A stretch of DNA of 64,000 nucleotides from Chryseosolibacter sp964438975 (GTDB taxonomy: Bacteria > Bacteroidota > Bacteroidia > Cytophagales > Cyclobacteriaceae). A model generated the notes under the pieces. The model did no database searches, was not told where the DNA came from, and saw nothing but the letters and a program-made list of their open reading frames with translations. Every line of letters starts with the position of its first letter. Positions within the stretch are counted from its first letter, which is position 1. The position numbers and the translations under genes were made by a program. This document shows, in pieces, positions 1 to 8,868 of the stretch. The stretch spans positions 1-64,000 of the forward strand of contig CAYTMU010000013.1 of assembly GCA_964438975.1 (NCBI GenBank). Direction: 5' to 3'.

Positions 1-1
1 G

Positions 2-592
2 CAGAGCGTCGAGAACTGGTGCATGATGATCCCCGGCCTCAAGGTCGTGGCGCCGTCGAGCCCGGTGGATGTGGTCGGGCTGCTGGCCGCCGCGGTGCGC
101 GATCCCGATCCGGTGATCTTCCTGGAGCACAAGTCGCTCTATGCGACCAAGGGCGAGGTGCCGGACGGCGAGATCCTCGACAGGCTCGGCACTGCCAAGG
201 TGCTGCGTCCGGGGCGGGACGCCACCATCCTGGCGCTGGCGCTGATGGTGCCGCGGGCGCTGGCCGCCGCGGAACGGCTCGCCGCCGAGCACGGCATCGA
301 CTGCGAGGTCATCGACATCCGCTCGCTGGTGCCGCTCGACACCCAGACCATCCTCGCCTCGGTCGCCAAGACGCACCGCTGCTTCAGCGTGGAGGAGAAT
401 CCGCGGCTGTGCGGCTGGGGCGCCGAGATCATGTCGATCATCGCCGACGAGGCGTTCTACGAGCTGGACGGACCGCTGGTGCGCATCACCACGCCGCACA
501 TCCCGTTGCCGGCGGCCGACATCCTGGAAGACGCGGTTCTGCCGACGGTGGACCGGATCGTGGACCGGATCAGAAGGACGCTGAAGGCTTAA
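2..592 (+). CDS. 2-oxoacid dehydrogenase E1 component, beta subunit (5'-truncated by window edge)
   Basis: The reading frame is open from base 2 and ends at TAA 590-592, so only the C-terminal ~196 residues are present. They match the transketolase C-terminal part of E1-beta subunits (pyruvate, acetoin or branched-chain 2-oxoacid dehydrogenases): a segment GLKVVAPSSPVDVVGLL, then PVIFLEHKSLY, then the C-terminal domain with CEVIDIRSLVPLD and a conserved VEENPRLCGWG stretch. E1 is a heterotetramer that uses thiamine diphosphate to decarboxylate the 2-oxoacid and acylate the E2 lipoyl arm. The E2 gene lies 1.7 kb downstream on the same strand. The alpha subunit presumably lies just outside the window. 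The substrate cannot be fixed from sequence alone. Confidence 0.9.
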   Translation, partial: QSVENWCMMIPGLKVVAPSSPVDVVGLLAAAVRDPDPVIFLEHKSLYATKGEVPDGEILDRLGTAKVLRPGRDATILALALMVPRALAAAERLAAEHGIDCEVIDIRSLVPLDTQTILASVAKTHRCFSVEENPRLCGWGAEIMSIIADEAFYELDGPLVRITTPHIPLPAADILEDAVLPTVDRIVDRIRRTLKA

Positions 593-598
593 ACCACA

Positions 599-700
599 CC
601 GTCATCGCCGGGCCGCGCCGAAGGCGCGAGCCCCGGTGATCCCGACAAGGCGGGCATGGCTGCCCCACGATCGGGATGGCCGGGACAGCCCGGCATGACG
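599..700. repeat. Palindromic intergenic repeat, copy 1
   Basis: The ~100 bp between the E1-beta stop and the aldehyde dehydrogenase start form a long imperfect palindrome. The outer arms are CGTCATcGCCGGG near 600 and CCCGGCATGACG ending at 700. Inside are arms of the form CCCGGTGATCCCGA and TCGGGATGGCCGGG. The organisation is that of the non-coding palindromic elements scattered between genes in Bradyrhizobium-like genomes. A related copy lies at about 2244-2289. Confidence 0.7.
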
Positions 701-718
701 AAGGAGGGAGTGAGAACG

Positions 719-2176
719 ATGGCCGCATACGACAACCTTCTCGCCAACGTGCCGACCGACCTGTGGATCGGCGGCCAGTGGCGCAAGTCGTCCGACAATT
801 CGCGTTTCGACGTAATCGATCCGGCGACGGAGAAGACCATCGCTTCGGTCGCCAGCGCCAGCGTCGACGACGCCCAGGCCGCGCTCGACGCTGCCGACAA
901 GGCATTCGGCCCCTGGGCCGCGAAGAAGCCGCGCGAGCGCGGCGAGATCCTGCGCAAGGCCTACGAGCTGATCATGCGCGACGCCGAGCGTCTGGCGAAG
1001 CTGATCACCATCGAGAACGGCAAGGCGTTGTCGGATTCGCGCGGCGAGGTCGCCTATGCGGCCGAGTTCTTCCGCTGGTACGCGGAGGAGGGCGTGCGCA
1101 ATCTCGGCCAGAACGGCGTCGCGCCGTCCTCGGGCGCGCGCATCTTCGTGCACCACAAGCCGGCCGGCATCGGCGTGCTGGTGACGCCGTGGAACTTCCC
1201 GGCGGCGATGGCCACCCGCAAGATCGGCCCGGCCCTCGCGGCCGGCTGCCCGGTGGTGCTCAAGCCCGCCTCCGAGACGCCGCTGACCATGCTGGCGCTG
1301 ATGCCCATCCTTGAGGAAGCCGGCGTGCCGGCCGGCGTGGTCAATGTCATTCCCTCGAGGCGCTCCGGCGCGGTGGTCGACCACATGCTGCACGACCCGC
1401 GGGTGCGCGTGGTGTCGTTCACCGGCTCGACCGAGGTCGGCCGCAAGCTGCTCCACTCGGCCGCCGACAACGTGGTCAACACCGCGATGGAGCTGGGCGG
1501 CAACGCGCCCTTCATCGTATTCGAGGATGCCGACGTGGACGCGGCCATCGAGGGCGCGATGGTCGCCAAGATGCGCAACATGGGCGAGGCTTGCACCGCG
1601 GCCAACCGCTTCTATGTCCATGAGAGCGTGCAGGAGGAGTTCGCGAAGAAGCTGACCGCCAAGATGGGCGCGCTCAAGATGGGCAACGGCCTCGACGACG
1701 GTGTGGCGGTCGGCCCGCTGGTGAATGCCGAGGGCCGCGACAAGGTCGTCGAACTGGTCGAGGACGCGGTCGGCAAGGGCGCCAAGGTGCTGGTCGGCGG
1801 CAAGCGGCCGGAGGGACAGGGCTTCTTCTACCCCGCGACCGTGCTGTCGAACGTGCCCGACAACGCCATGATGCTGCGCGAGGAGATCTTCGGGCCGGTG
1901 GCGTCCTTGCAGACCTTCAAGTCCGAGGACGAGGTGATCAGGCGCGCCAACGACACCGAATACGGGCTGGTGGCCTATCTCTACACCAAGGACCTTGGCC
2001 GCGGCATGCGGGTCTCGGAGAAGCTCGACTTCGGCATGATCGGACTCAACCGCGGCCTCGTCTCCGACCCCGCCGCTCCGTTCGGCGGCATGAAGCAGTC
2101 CGGCGTCGGGCGCGAAGGCGCGCATGAAGGCCTGATGGAGTTCCTGGAGACGCAATATATTTCGGTGAGCTGGTAG
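719..2176 (+). CDS. NAD(P)+-dependent aldehyde dehydrogenase, succinate-semialdehyde dehydrogenase-like
   Basis: A 485-residue aldehyde dehydrogenase of normal family length. ATG 719 is chosen over an in-frame upstream ATG because a strong GAAGGAGGG ribosome site sits just before it and the upstream extension is repeat DNA. Visible motifs are TPWNFPAAM (cofactor pocket), LKPASETPL, FTGSTEVGR, MELGGNAP with the catalytic glutamate, GEACTAANR with the nucleophilic cysteine, and EEIFGPVA. The set resembles GabD-type enzymes oxidising semialdehydes to acids. It sits between E1-beta and E2 of a 2-oxoacid dehydrogenase, so it may supply or drain an intermediate of the same pathway. A true GabD candidate is at 50288-51721. 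The substrate is uncertain. Confidence 0.9.
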   Translation: MAAYDNLLANVPTDLWIGGQWRKSSDNSRFDVIDPATEKTIASVASASVDDAQAALDAADKAFGPWAAKKPRERGEILRKAYELIMRDAERLAKLITIENGKALSDSRGEVAYAAEFFRWYAEEGVRNLGQNGVAPSSGARIFVHHKPAGIGVLVTPWNFPAAMATRKIGPALAAGCPVVLKPASETPLTMLALMPILEEAGVPAGVVNVIPSRRSGAVVDHMLHDPRVRVVSFTGSTEVGRKLLHSAADNVVNTAMELGGNAPFIVFEDADVDAAIEGAMVAKMRNMGEACTAANRFYVHESVQEEFAKKLTAKMGALKMGNGLDDGVAVGPLVNAEGRDKVVELVEDAVGKGAKVLVGGKRPEGQGFFYPATVLSNVPDNAMMLREEIFGPVASLQTFKSEDEVIRRANDTEYGLVAYLYTKDLGRGMRVSEKLDFGMIGLNRGLVSDPAAPFGGMKQSGVGREGAHEGLMEFLETQYISVSW

Positions 2177-2243
2177 AGCGGCACACTCCGCTGGGATCGC
2201 TTGTCTCGGCGATCCCGGCAGGGAAGCGAGATCGTGCCACAAT

Positions 2244-2289
2244 GATCGGGATCACCGGAACGCGGCGCTTCGCGCCGATCCGGTGATGA
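2244..2289. repeat. Palindromic intergenic repeat, copy 2
   Basis: Arms ATCACCGGA (2251-2259) and TCCGGTGAT (2279-2287) enclose a second stem of GGCGC/GCGCC type. The core sequence shares GGGATCACCGG, the GCGC-TTCG-GCGC centre and the CCGG-GATGA end with copy 1 (599-700), in the opposite orientation. It lies immediately upstream of the E2 start and could affect its leader. Confidence 0.6.
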
Positions 2290-2307
2290 GGGTTGAAGGG
2301 GAAGCGC

Positions 2308-3696
2308 GTGGACGTCCTGATGCCGCAGCTCGGCGAGACCGTCGCCGAAGGCAAGATCACCAAATGGTTCAAGGCCGCCGGTGACGCCGTGCAGCCGGGC
2401 GACAACCTGTTCGAGATCGAGACCGACAAGGTGTCGATGGAGGTGCCGTCCATCGCCGCCGGCACGCTCGCCGAAATCCGCGTGCCGGCTGGCGCGGTTG
2501 CCCCGGTCGGCGCGGTGGTGGCGGTGCTCGCGGGCGAGGGCAGCGCGGTGTCGCCGTCGCAACCCGCGGCCTCGGGCGCGCCGCCCGCACCCACCGCTTC
2601 CGCGCCTGCGCCGGCCGCTCCCAAGGCTGCCGCAGCGCCGCAGTCCGCTCCCGCGAAAGCGATGCCAGCGCCAAGTTCCGCGTTCCGCGGCGGCGAGCGG
2701 TCGGCGGATCCCGCCAGCTTCGCTTATGCAAACATGGACCTGTTCTTCGAGGTCCGCACCCCGGAGCGCAATCACGGCCCGGCGAAGCTTGCGACCGGCA
2801 GCCATGCCACGCCGCTGGCGCGGCGGCTGGCGGGCGAGCGCGGCATCGACCTGTCGCGCGTGTCGGGCTCGGGCCCGCATGGGCGGATCGTGGCGGCCGA
2901 CGTGGAGGCCGCGACGGCGAGCGGCGCGGGTCGCGGCGTTTCGCTTGCGGCGGGTGCGTCCGCCGAGCAGGTGAAAGCGCTCTATCAGGGTGTCGAATAC
3001 GAGGAGATGCCGCTCGACGGGATGCGCAAGACCATCGCCGCGCGACTCACCGAGTCCAAGCAGACGGTGCCGCATTTTTACTTGACGATGGACGTCGAAC
3101 TCGACGCGCTCATGGCGCTCCGCGAGGGCGCGAACGCGGGTGCACCGAAGAAGGACGGCGAAGCGGCCTATAAGCTCTCGGTCAACGATTTCATCATCAA
3201 GGCGCTGGCGCTGGCGCTGCAGCGCGTGCCCGCGGCCAACGCCGTCTGGGCGGGCGACCGCATCCTGCGCTTCGTGCATTCGGACGTGGGCGTGGCTGTC
3301 GCGATCGACGGCGGCCTGCTGACGCCGGTGATCCGCAACGCCGAGGCCAAGCCGCTGTCGGCGATCTCGGCCGAGATGAAGGACTTTGCCACCCGTGCCC
3401 GGGAAAAGAAGCTCAAGCCGGCCGAATACCAGGGCGGGGCGAGCGCGATCTCCAACCTCGGCATGTACGGCGTGCGCGAGTTTTCCGCGATCGTGAACCC
3501 GCCCCACGCCACCATTCTGGCCGTGGGTGCGGCGCAGCGCCGCCCGGCCGAAGCCGCGGACGGCGGCGTGCGCTTCGTCAGCCAGATGACCCTGACGCTC
3601 TCGTGCGATCATCGCGTGGTCGACGGCGCGCTGGGGGCAGAGCTTCTCGCCGCGATCAAGGATCTACTGGAAAACCCGGTGCGGATGCTGGTTTAG
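2308..3696 (+). CDS. 2-oxoacid dehydrogenase E2, dihydrolipoamide acyltransferase
   Basis: About 462 residues in the standard E2 order. The N-terminal lipoyl domain has its lipoylated lysine in EIETDKVSMEVPS (about residue 40). An Ala/Pro-rich linker follows, then a peripheral-subunit-binding domain (ATPLARRLAGERGIDLSRV...GRIVAADV). The C-terminal acyltransferase domain has the catalytic CDHRVVDGALGAE. GTG 2308 follows AAGGGGAA and begins MDVLMPQLGE, the usual lipoyl-domain start; a TTG at 2293 is the alternative. E2 carries the acyl group from E1 to CoA. No E3 (lipoamide dehydrogenase) gene is visible, so it is either beyond the window or shared with another complex. Acetoin, branched-chain or another 2-oxoacid are possible substrates. 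Confidence 0.92.
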   Translation: MDVLMPQLGETVAEGKITKWFKAAGDAVQPGDNLFEIETDKVSMEVPSIAAGTLAEIRVPAGAVAPVGAVVAVLAGEGSAVSPSQPAASGAPPAPTASAPAPAAPKAAAAPQSAPAKAMPAPSSAFRGGERSADPASFAYANMDLFFEVRTPERNHGPAKLATGSHATPLARRLAGERGIDLSRVSGSGPHGRIVAADVEAATASGAGRGVSLAAGASAEQVKALYQGVEYEEMPLDGMRKTIAARLTESKQTVPHFYLTMDVELDALMALREGANAGAPKKDGEAAYKLSVNDFIIKALALALQRVPAANAVWAGDRILRFVHSDVGVAVAIDGGLLTPVIRNAEAKPLSAISAEMKDFATRAREKKLKPAEYQGGASAISNLGMYGVREFSAIVNPPHATILAVGAAQRRPAEAADGGVRFVSQMTLTLSCDHRVVDGALGAELLAAIKDLLENPVRMLV

Positions 3697-3755
3697 GGCG
3701 GGGATTCCGCCCGCGCGCCCGTGCAGCCGCCAAAGAAATAATCAAGCCCAAAGAA

Positions 3756-3795
3756 AAGCCGCCCGGCGCTTTCGTGCCGGGCGGCTGATTTCTTT
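3756..3795. terminator. Bidirectional rho-independent terminator
   Basis: A perfect 10-bp stem, GCCGCCCGGC (3758-3767) with GCCGGGCGGC (3776-3785), has an 8-nt loop. It is preceded by an AAGAAAA run and followed by TGATTTCTTT, so it can stop both the E2 operon (+) and the convergent tctC gene (-). Confidence 0.85.
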
Positions 3796-3816
3796 CCCGT
3801 TGCTTCGAAAGGGGCG

Positions 3817-4812
3817 TTACTTGGCGCCCTGCGCCTTGTTGACCTGGCGCACGATCGGCCACCACAGCTTCTCCTCGCTGCGGATGAATTCGTCGGTCTG
3901 CGCCGGCGTGAGGTCGCGCGAGTAGGTGCCGAGCTGCTGGAAGCGCTCCACCACGTCCGGCATGGCCACCACCTTGCGGAGGTCGGCGTTGATCTTCTGG
4001 ATGATCGCGTCCGGCACGCCGCGCGGCGCCATCAGCACGATCCAGCCGCTGGAGACGACGCCCGGCACGGTCTCGTTGATCGCGGGCAGGTTCGGCAGGT
4101 TGGGCAGGCGCTTCTGCGACGCGATGCCGAGGGGACGCAGGCCGCCGTTCTGCAGGCCCGGCGCAAGGCCGGCGAGACCCTCGAACTGGATCGGGATGCG
4201 GCCCGCGATCACGTCGTTCAGCGTGGCCGCGGCCCCCGCCGAATGGACGAAGGAGATGTTCGCCTTGGCCCGTTCGCGGAACAGTTCGCCGGTCAGGTGC
4301 GCCTGGCCGCCGCGGTTGGTGGCCCCGAACAGCATGCCCTCCTTGCTGGAATTGGCGAGCTTGATCAGGTCGGCCACCGAGTTCGCCTTGACATCCTTGT
4401 TCACGGCGACCGCGATCGGCTGCTCACCGACCATGCCGATGGACACGAACGCCTTTTGCAGGTCGACGGGCATCTTGCCCTCCTGCATGACCGGGAGGAC
4501 GTTGAAGGTCGAAGCCTGCGTCATGTAGAGCGTGTAGCCGTCCTTGGCGATGGTGTCGGCGGCCGCGGCCTGCGCCGCGATCAGCCCGCCGGCGCCCGGC
4601 CGGTTGATGACGACGATCTGCTGTTTCCACATCTGGGTCAGTCGGTCGGCGACGATGCGCGTCACCACGTCGGGGCTGTTGCCCGCAGCGGCCGGGGTGA
4701 TGAACGTGATCGGTTTGCTCGGATAGTCCTGGGCCTGCGCCGGGCCGGCGGCGAACACCGCCAGCGCCGCGCCCAGAGCCGTCAAATTCAGCTTCCTGCG
4801 ATTGAGATGCAT
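3817..4812 (-). CDS. Bug/TctC-family periplasmic solute-binding protein
   Basis: A 331-residue tripartite tricarboxylate transporter receptor protein. It has a cleavable signal peptide (NRRKLNLTALGAALAVFAAGPAQA) followed by the family opening DYPSKPITFITPAAAGNSPDVVTR. Further family features are INRPGAGG in the ligand loop and GEQPIAVAV. These proteins bind organic acids, or sometimes amides and aromatics, in the periplasm and hand them to TctAB, or act as sensors. No membrane genes adjoin it. It is convergent with the E2 operon and divergent from the radical SAM gene. The ligand cannot be inferred. Confidence 0.9.
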   Translation of the reverse strand: MHLNRRKLNLTALGAALAVFAAGPAQAQDYPSKPITFITPAAAGNSPDVVTRIVADRLTQMWKQQIVVINRPGAGGLIAAQAAAADTIAKDGYTLYMTQASTFNVLPVMQEGKMPVDLQKAFVSIGMVGEQPIAVAVNKDVKANSVADLIKLANSSKEGMLFGATNRGGQAHLTGELFRERAKANISFVHSAGAAATLNDVIAGRIPIQFEGLAGLAPGLQNGGLRPLGIASQKRLPNLPNLPAINETVPGVVSSGWIVLMAPRGVPDAIIQKINADLRKVVAMPDVVERFQQLGTYSRDLTPAQTDEFIRSEEKLWWPIVRQVNKAQGAK

Positions 4813-4994
4813 CCCGCTTGCTCCCGTTCCGGATCAGGGTTTCTTTCCTGCGGTTGTCGTATAACAAGCGCGCGGCGCGGCGCAAATGCGGTAAAGGGAG
4901 GCATGACGGTGGCCGGACGGCGACGGGGATGCCGGTGGGACGGCGCTGCCGACGAGACTGGCGGCGAAGCGGCGGCCGGAACTTCGAGGCCCGC

Positions 4995-5978
4995 GTGAAC
5001 GGAACCCCGACCCCTATCCTGACCGCTCCCCTCGGCCTGCTGGCCGAGCTGACGCACCGCTGCCTGCTCGCCTGCCCCTATTGCTCCAATCCGCTGGAAC
5101 TGGAGAGGCGGGACGATGAACTCGACACCGTAACGTGGATGCGCGTGTTCCAGGAGGCGTCGGCGCTCGGGGTGGCGCAGGTGCGTCTGTCCGGCGGCGA
5201 GCCGGGCCTGCGCCGCGACCTAGTCGAGATCGCGGCGGCGGCGCGCGACGCCGGCCTCCACACCAGCCTCGTCACCTCGGGTGTCGGCATCACCACGCGC
5301 ACCATGCGCGATCTCTGGGAGGCCGGGCTCGACCATGTGCAGGTCTCGATCCAGGACTCGGACGCCCAGTCGTCGGACCATATCGCCGGCCACAAGGGTG
5401 CATTCCAGCGCAAGCACGCGCTGGCGGCGGAGGCGGTGCGGCTGGGTCTGCCGCTGACCGTCAACCTCGTAGTCCACCGCGCTAACATCGACCGTATCGG
5501 CGGCATGGTCGAGCGCGCGCTCGCGCTGCGCGCGAGCCGCATCGAGATCGAGCATGTGCGATACCATGGATGGGCGCTCAGGAACCGAGCGCGGCTGATG
5601 CCGACGCGCGAGCAGGTCGTGCGAGCGGCCGCTGAGGTCGAGGCGCTGCGCGAGCGCACCAGAGGCCGCATCGTCATCGAGTCGGCGATGCCGGACGATC
5701 ACGCAGGCGTACCGAAGCCCTGCTTGGACGGCTCGCGCCGGCGTTCGCTCCACGTGACGCCGTCCGGCAGGGTGTTGCCCTGCCAGGCTGGCGAAGCGAT
5801 TCCGGGGCTGGAGCTCTGGAACGTGCGCGAGCGCTCGCTGCGCGATATCTGGATGTCGTCGCCGGCGTTCAATGCTTTCCGGGACACGGATTTCATGCCG
5901 GAGCCTCGCGCCGGCTGCGGGCAACGCGCGCGTGTCGCTGAAATGCACGAAGACGGCCCGTACGATTACCGCCGCTGA
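4995..5978 (+). CDS. PqqE-like radical SAM protein with degenerate C-terminus
   Basis: A 327-residue protein starting at GTG 4995; the open frame extends further upstream but codes no family sequence there. It opens LGLLAELTHRC, with CLLACPYC as the CX3CX2C [4Fe-4S]/SAM motif, then LSGGEPGLRRDL, QVSIQDSD and HVRYHGWALRNR. All are close to PqqE, which crosslinks Glu and Tyr of the PqqA peptide. The C-terminal part keeps KPCLDG, VTPSGRVLPCQA and SPAFNAFRDTDFMPEP. It then diverges into an unrelated ~15-residue tail and stops, losing the CxxC and GGCRCQA cysteines that ligate PqqE's auxiliary clusters. No pqqA, B, C or D is nearby. It may be a decaying paralogue or a repurposed enzyme. Confidence 0.8.
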   Translation: MNGTPTPILTAPLGLLAELTHRCLLACPYCSNPLELERRDDELDTVTWMRVFQEASALGVAQVRLSGGEPGLRRDLVEIAAAARDAGLHTSLVTSGVGITTRTMRDLWEAGLDHVQVSIQDSDAQSSDHIAGHKGAFQRKHALAAEAVRLGLPLTVNLVVHRANIDRIGGMVERALALRASRIEIEHVRYHGWALRNRARLMPTREQVVRAAAEVEALRERTRGRIVIESAMPDDHAGVPKPCLDGSRRRSLHVTPSGRVLPCQAGEAIPGLELWNVRERSLRDIWMSSPAFNAFRDTDFMPEPRAGCGQRARVAEMHEDGPYDYRR

Positions 5979-6154
5979 GGCGGTCGGCGAGCGGCCCTCG
6001 CGCACGACGCGGCGGGACAATGGGGCGCCGTCTGAAAGATTGATCGTGCAGGACGGCGGCTCCGGCTTGTCCGTCTCCGTCAGCGCTGGTAATTGGTATG
6101 CTAGCACATCATCGAGAGCGCGGAATCACCGCGCCGGGCAGAGGGAGGATCGTC

Positions 6155-7141
6155 ATGAGCAGGATTGGAAATATCCGCGGCGGCTTGCGGGTGCTGCACG
6201 CCGCTGCTTTCGTCATTGTATTGGCCGGAACCGCGGGAGCGCAGACGTTTCCGTCGCAGACGGTCCGTATCGTCATCCCGTTCCCGCCCGGCGGAGCGGT
6301 CGACACCACGGCCCGCCTGATCCAGCCCGCGCTGGAGAAGGCCCTCGGCCAGCCGGTCGTCATCGACAACCGGCCCGGCGCCGCCGGCCTGATCGGCACC
6401 GACCATGTCGCCAAGTCCGTTCCCGACGGTCATACGCTGCTGTTCGTGGCCTCGACCCACACGGTCAACAGCGCGGTGCGCGTCAAGCTGCCCTACGATC
6501 CGCACAAGGACCTCGCTCCAGTGGTGCAGGTCGCGAAGAACCCGCTGGTGATCCTGGTCAATCCGGGCGTGCAGGCGAAGTCGCTGAAGGAGCTGGTCGC
6601 GCTCGCCAAGGCCGCGCCGGGCAAGCTCAACTACGGCTCGCCGGGCGTCGCGAGCCAGCCCCACATGATCATGGAGCTGTTCAAGCTGCGCGCCGGCATC
6701 GACATGCAGCATGTCCCCTTCAAGGGCGGCGCGCCGGCCGCAATGGCGACGATCGCGGGCGACGTGCAGGCCACGCTGCTCGCGCCGCAGACCTCGCTGG
6801 CCAACGTGCAGGCCGGAAAGCTGCGCGCGCTCGCCACCGGCGGGCTTGAGCGCGAGCCCGAATTCCCCGACCTGCCGACGATCGCGGAGTCGGGCTATCC
6901 CGGCTTCGAGGCGATCCAGTGGTTCGGCCTGTTCGCGCCCGGCAAGACACCGCAGGCGGTGATCGAGCGGCTCAATGCCGAGATCAACAAGGTGATCCGC
7001 GACCCCGGACTGATCGCGAAGATGAAGGCGCAGGGCGTGGCTCCGGCCGGCGGATCGGCGGAGTCCTTTGCCGATCTGGTCGGCCGGGAGACCCGCAACT
7101 GGGCCGACGCGGCCAAGGCGGCGAAGGTCCGGATCGAATAG
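6155..7141 (+). CDS. Bug/TctC-family periplasmic solute-binding protein
   Basis: 328 residues from ATG 6155, which follows GAGGGAGGA; an in-frame ATG at 6098 lacks a good ribosome site. A signal peptide ending AGTAGA is followed by QTFPSQTVRIVIPFPPGGAVDTTARL, the canonical Bug N-terminus. IDNRPGAAGLIGTD and KLNYGSPGVASQPHM are ligand-pocket segments. It lies 55 nt upstream of an FAD monooxygenase that is itself followed by another tctC gene. The three probably form one transcription unit for capture and oxidation of a carboxylated ring compound (inference). Confidence 0.9.
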   Translation: MSRIGNIRGGLRVLHAAAFVIVLAGTAGAQTFPSQTVRIVIPFPPGGAVDTTARLIQPALEKALGQPVVIDNRPGAAGLIGTDHVAKSVPDGHTLLFVASTHTVNSAVRVKLPYDPHKDLAPVVQVAKNPLVILVNPGVQAKSLKELVALAKAAPGKLNYGSPGVASQPHMIMELFKLRAGIDMQHVPFKGGAPAAMATIAGDVQATLLAPQTSLANVQAGKLRALATGGLEREPEFPDLPTIAESGYPGFEAIQWFGLFAPGKTPQAVIERLNAEINKVIRDPGLIAKMKAQGVAPAGGSAESFADLVGRETRNWADAAKAAKVRIE

Positions 7142-7196
7142 CGGGCGCCGGGCTCCTGCCGGTTCCGGCTGGGCCTGAAACGGATATGGCATCGGC

Positions 7197-8852
7197 ATGA
7201 CGTCACCGGACCAAACGAACGCGCCCGTCATCATCGTCGGCGGCGGGCCCGTCGGCATGATGCTGGCGATGAATCTCGACGCGCTCGGCGTGCGCAGCGT
7301 GATCGTCAACACCCATCCGCGCCCGCAATGGCATCCCAAGGGCGGCACGCACAATTCGCGCACGATGGAGCATTACCGGCGGCTCGGCATCGCGTCGCGG
7401 ATCCGCGACCTCGGCCTGCCGCCGGAGCATCCGGGCGACGTGGTCTACATGACGCGGCTCAGCGGCTGGGAGTTGCAGCGCATCCGCATGCCCTCCGAGG
7501 CCGAGAAGCGCCGGGCGGTGCGCAACGCCGGCCCGGTCGATCAGGTGCCGGAGCCGCTGCTCCGCTGCAACCAGATGCACGTCGAGGCTTTTCTGTTCGG
7601 ACACATCGGCACGCTGCCGAATGTCGTGAACCGGTTCGGCTGGCATTGCCAGTCGTGGTCGCAGGACGCGGACGGCGTATCGGCGGAGATCGAGGAGGTC
7701 GAGAGCGGCCGGCGCGAGACATGGCGCGGCCGCTATCTGATCGGATGCGACGGCGGACCGAGCCTGGTGCGCCGCAGCCTCGGCATCCACTACACCGGCG
7801 AACAGCCGGAGAAGCAGGCCTATCTCGGCGGCGGCATGGTCTCGACCTATCTCAAGGTGCCGGACCTGCACGCGCGCGTGGTCGGCGGTAAGAAGAGCTG
7901 GCAGTACTGGACCGTCAACAAGGACATCCGCAGCAACACGCTCTGCATCGACGGCGATGCCGAGTTCCTGTTCAACACCCGCCTGCGCGCGGACGAGCAG
8001 AAGCCCGACGAACGCTACATCGCGCAGGCGTTCCTCGCGAGCCTCGGCGTCGATCTTCCGTTCGAGGCGATCCGCCATTCCACCTGGGTCGCGGGTCAGG
8101 CGCTGGTGGCCGAGCGCTTCCACCAGGGCCGCGCCGTGCTGGCGGGCGACGCCGTGCATCTGTTCACGCCGACCGGCGGCTTCGGCATGAACACCGGCGT
8201 CGACGACGCCGCCAACCTGGGATGGAAGCTGGCGGCGCTGGTGTCGGGCTGGGGCGGCCCCGGCCTGATCGACAGCTATGCGATCGAGCGTCGGCCGATC
8301 GCGCTGCGCAACACCGCGGCAGCGAAGCGGCTCGCGCGCAACGTGGGCGCGGTGCCGATCGGCGACGACATCGAGCGCGACACGCCGGAGGGCGCAGAGG
8401 CGCGCCGGCTGGCGAGCGAATTTCTCTCGGGATTCGGGCAGGAGTTCGGCTCGCTCGGCATCCAGATCGGCGCGCGCTACGACGGATCGCCGATCGTGGC
8501 GGGTGACGGCGAGCAGCCGCCGCATGACGATCCCGAAATCTATGTGCCGAGCAGCGTGCCGGGTGGCCGCGCGCCGCACCTGTTCATGCCGGACGGCTCC
8601 TCGCTGTTCGACCATTTCGGTCGCGGCTTCACGCTGCTGTCGTTCTCGGATGCAGCGCCGGTCGCGGCCCTGGAGCAGGCGGCGCGGGCGCGCGGCGTTC
8701 CGTTCAAGACCTTGCGGATCGGGCATGCGCCGGGCCGAGATCTCTACCGGCACGACTTCGCTCTGATCCGGCCGGATCAGCACGTGGCGTGGCGCGGCAA
8801 CAGATTGCCCGACGATTGCGACGGGCTGATCCGTCGGGTGACGGGCTGGTAG
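7197..8852 (+). CDS. FAD-dependent aromatic-ring monooxygenase (PheA/TfdB/MhpA type)
   Basis: 551 residues with the class A flavoprotein hydroxylase plan. The dinucleotide fold VGGGPVGMMLAMNL lies near residue 12. A DG-type motif, GCDGGPSLVRRSLGI, lies near residue 183. The second FAD motif, GDAVHLFTPTGGFGMNTGVDDAANLGWKL, starts near residue 317. A C-terminal thioredoxin-like domain of ~150 residues is typical of phenol and 3-(3-hydroxyphenyl)propionate hydroxylases. Such enzymes use NAD(P)H and O2 to hydroxylate a phenolic ring. The flanking tctC genes (6155 and 8869) suggest an aromatic or heterocyclic carboxylate substrate. The exact substrate is unknown. Confidence 0.9.
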   Translation: MTSPDQTNAPVIIVGGGPVGMMLAMNLDALGVRSVIVNTHPRPQWHPKGGTHNSRTMEHYRRLGIASRIRDLGLPPEHPGDVVYMTRLSGWELQRIRMPSEAEKRRAVRNAGPVDQVPEPLLRCNQMHVEAFLFGHIGTLPNVVNRFGWHCQSWSQDADGVSAEIEEVESGRRETWRGRYLIGCDGGPSLVRRSLGIHYTGEQPEKQAYLGGGMVSTYLKVPDLHARVVGGKKSWQYWTVNKDIRSNTLCIDGDAEFLFNTRLRADEQKPDERYIAQAFLASLGVDLPFEAIRHSTWVAGQALVAERFHQGRAVLAGDAVHLFTPTGGFGMNTGVDDAANLGWKLAALVSGWGGPGLIDSYAIERRPIALRNTAAAKRLARNVGAVPIGDDIERDTPEGAEARRLASEFLSGFGQEFGSLGIQIGARYDGSPIVAGDGEQPPHDDPEIYVPSSVPGGRAPHLFMPDGSSLFDHFGRGFTLLSFSDAAPVAALEQAARARGVPFKTLRIGHAPGRDLYRHDFALIRPDQHVAWRGNRLPDDCDGLIRRVTGW

Positions 8853-8868
8853 CCAAAGAGAGGGCATC

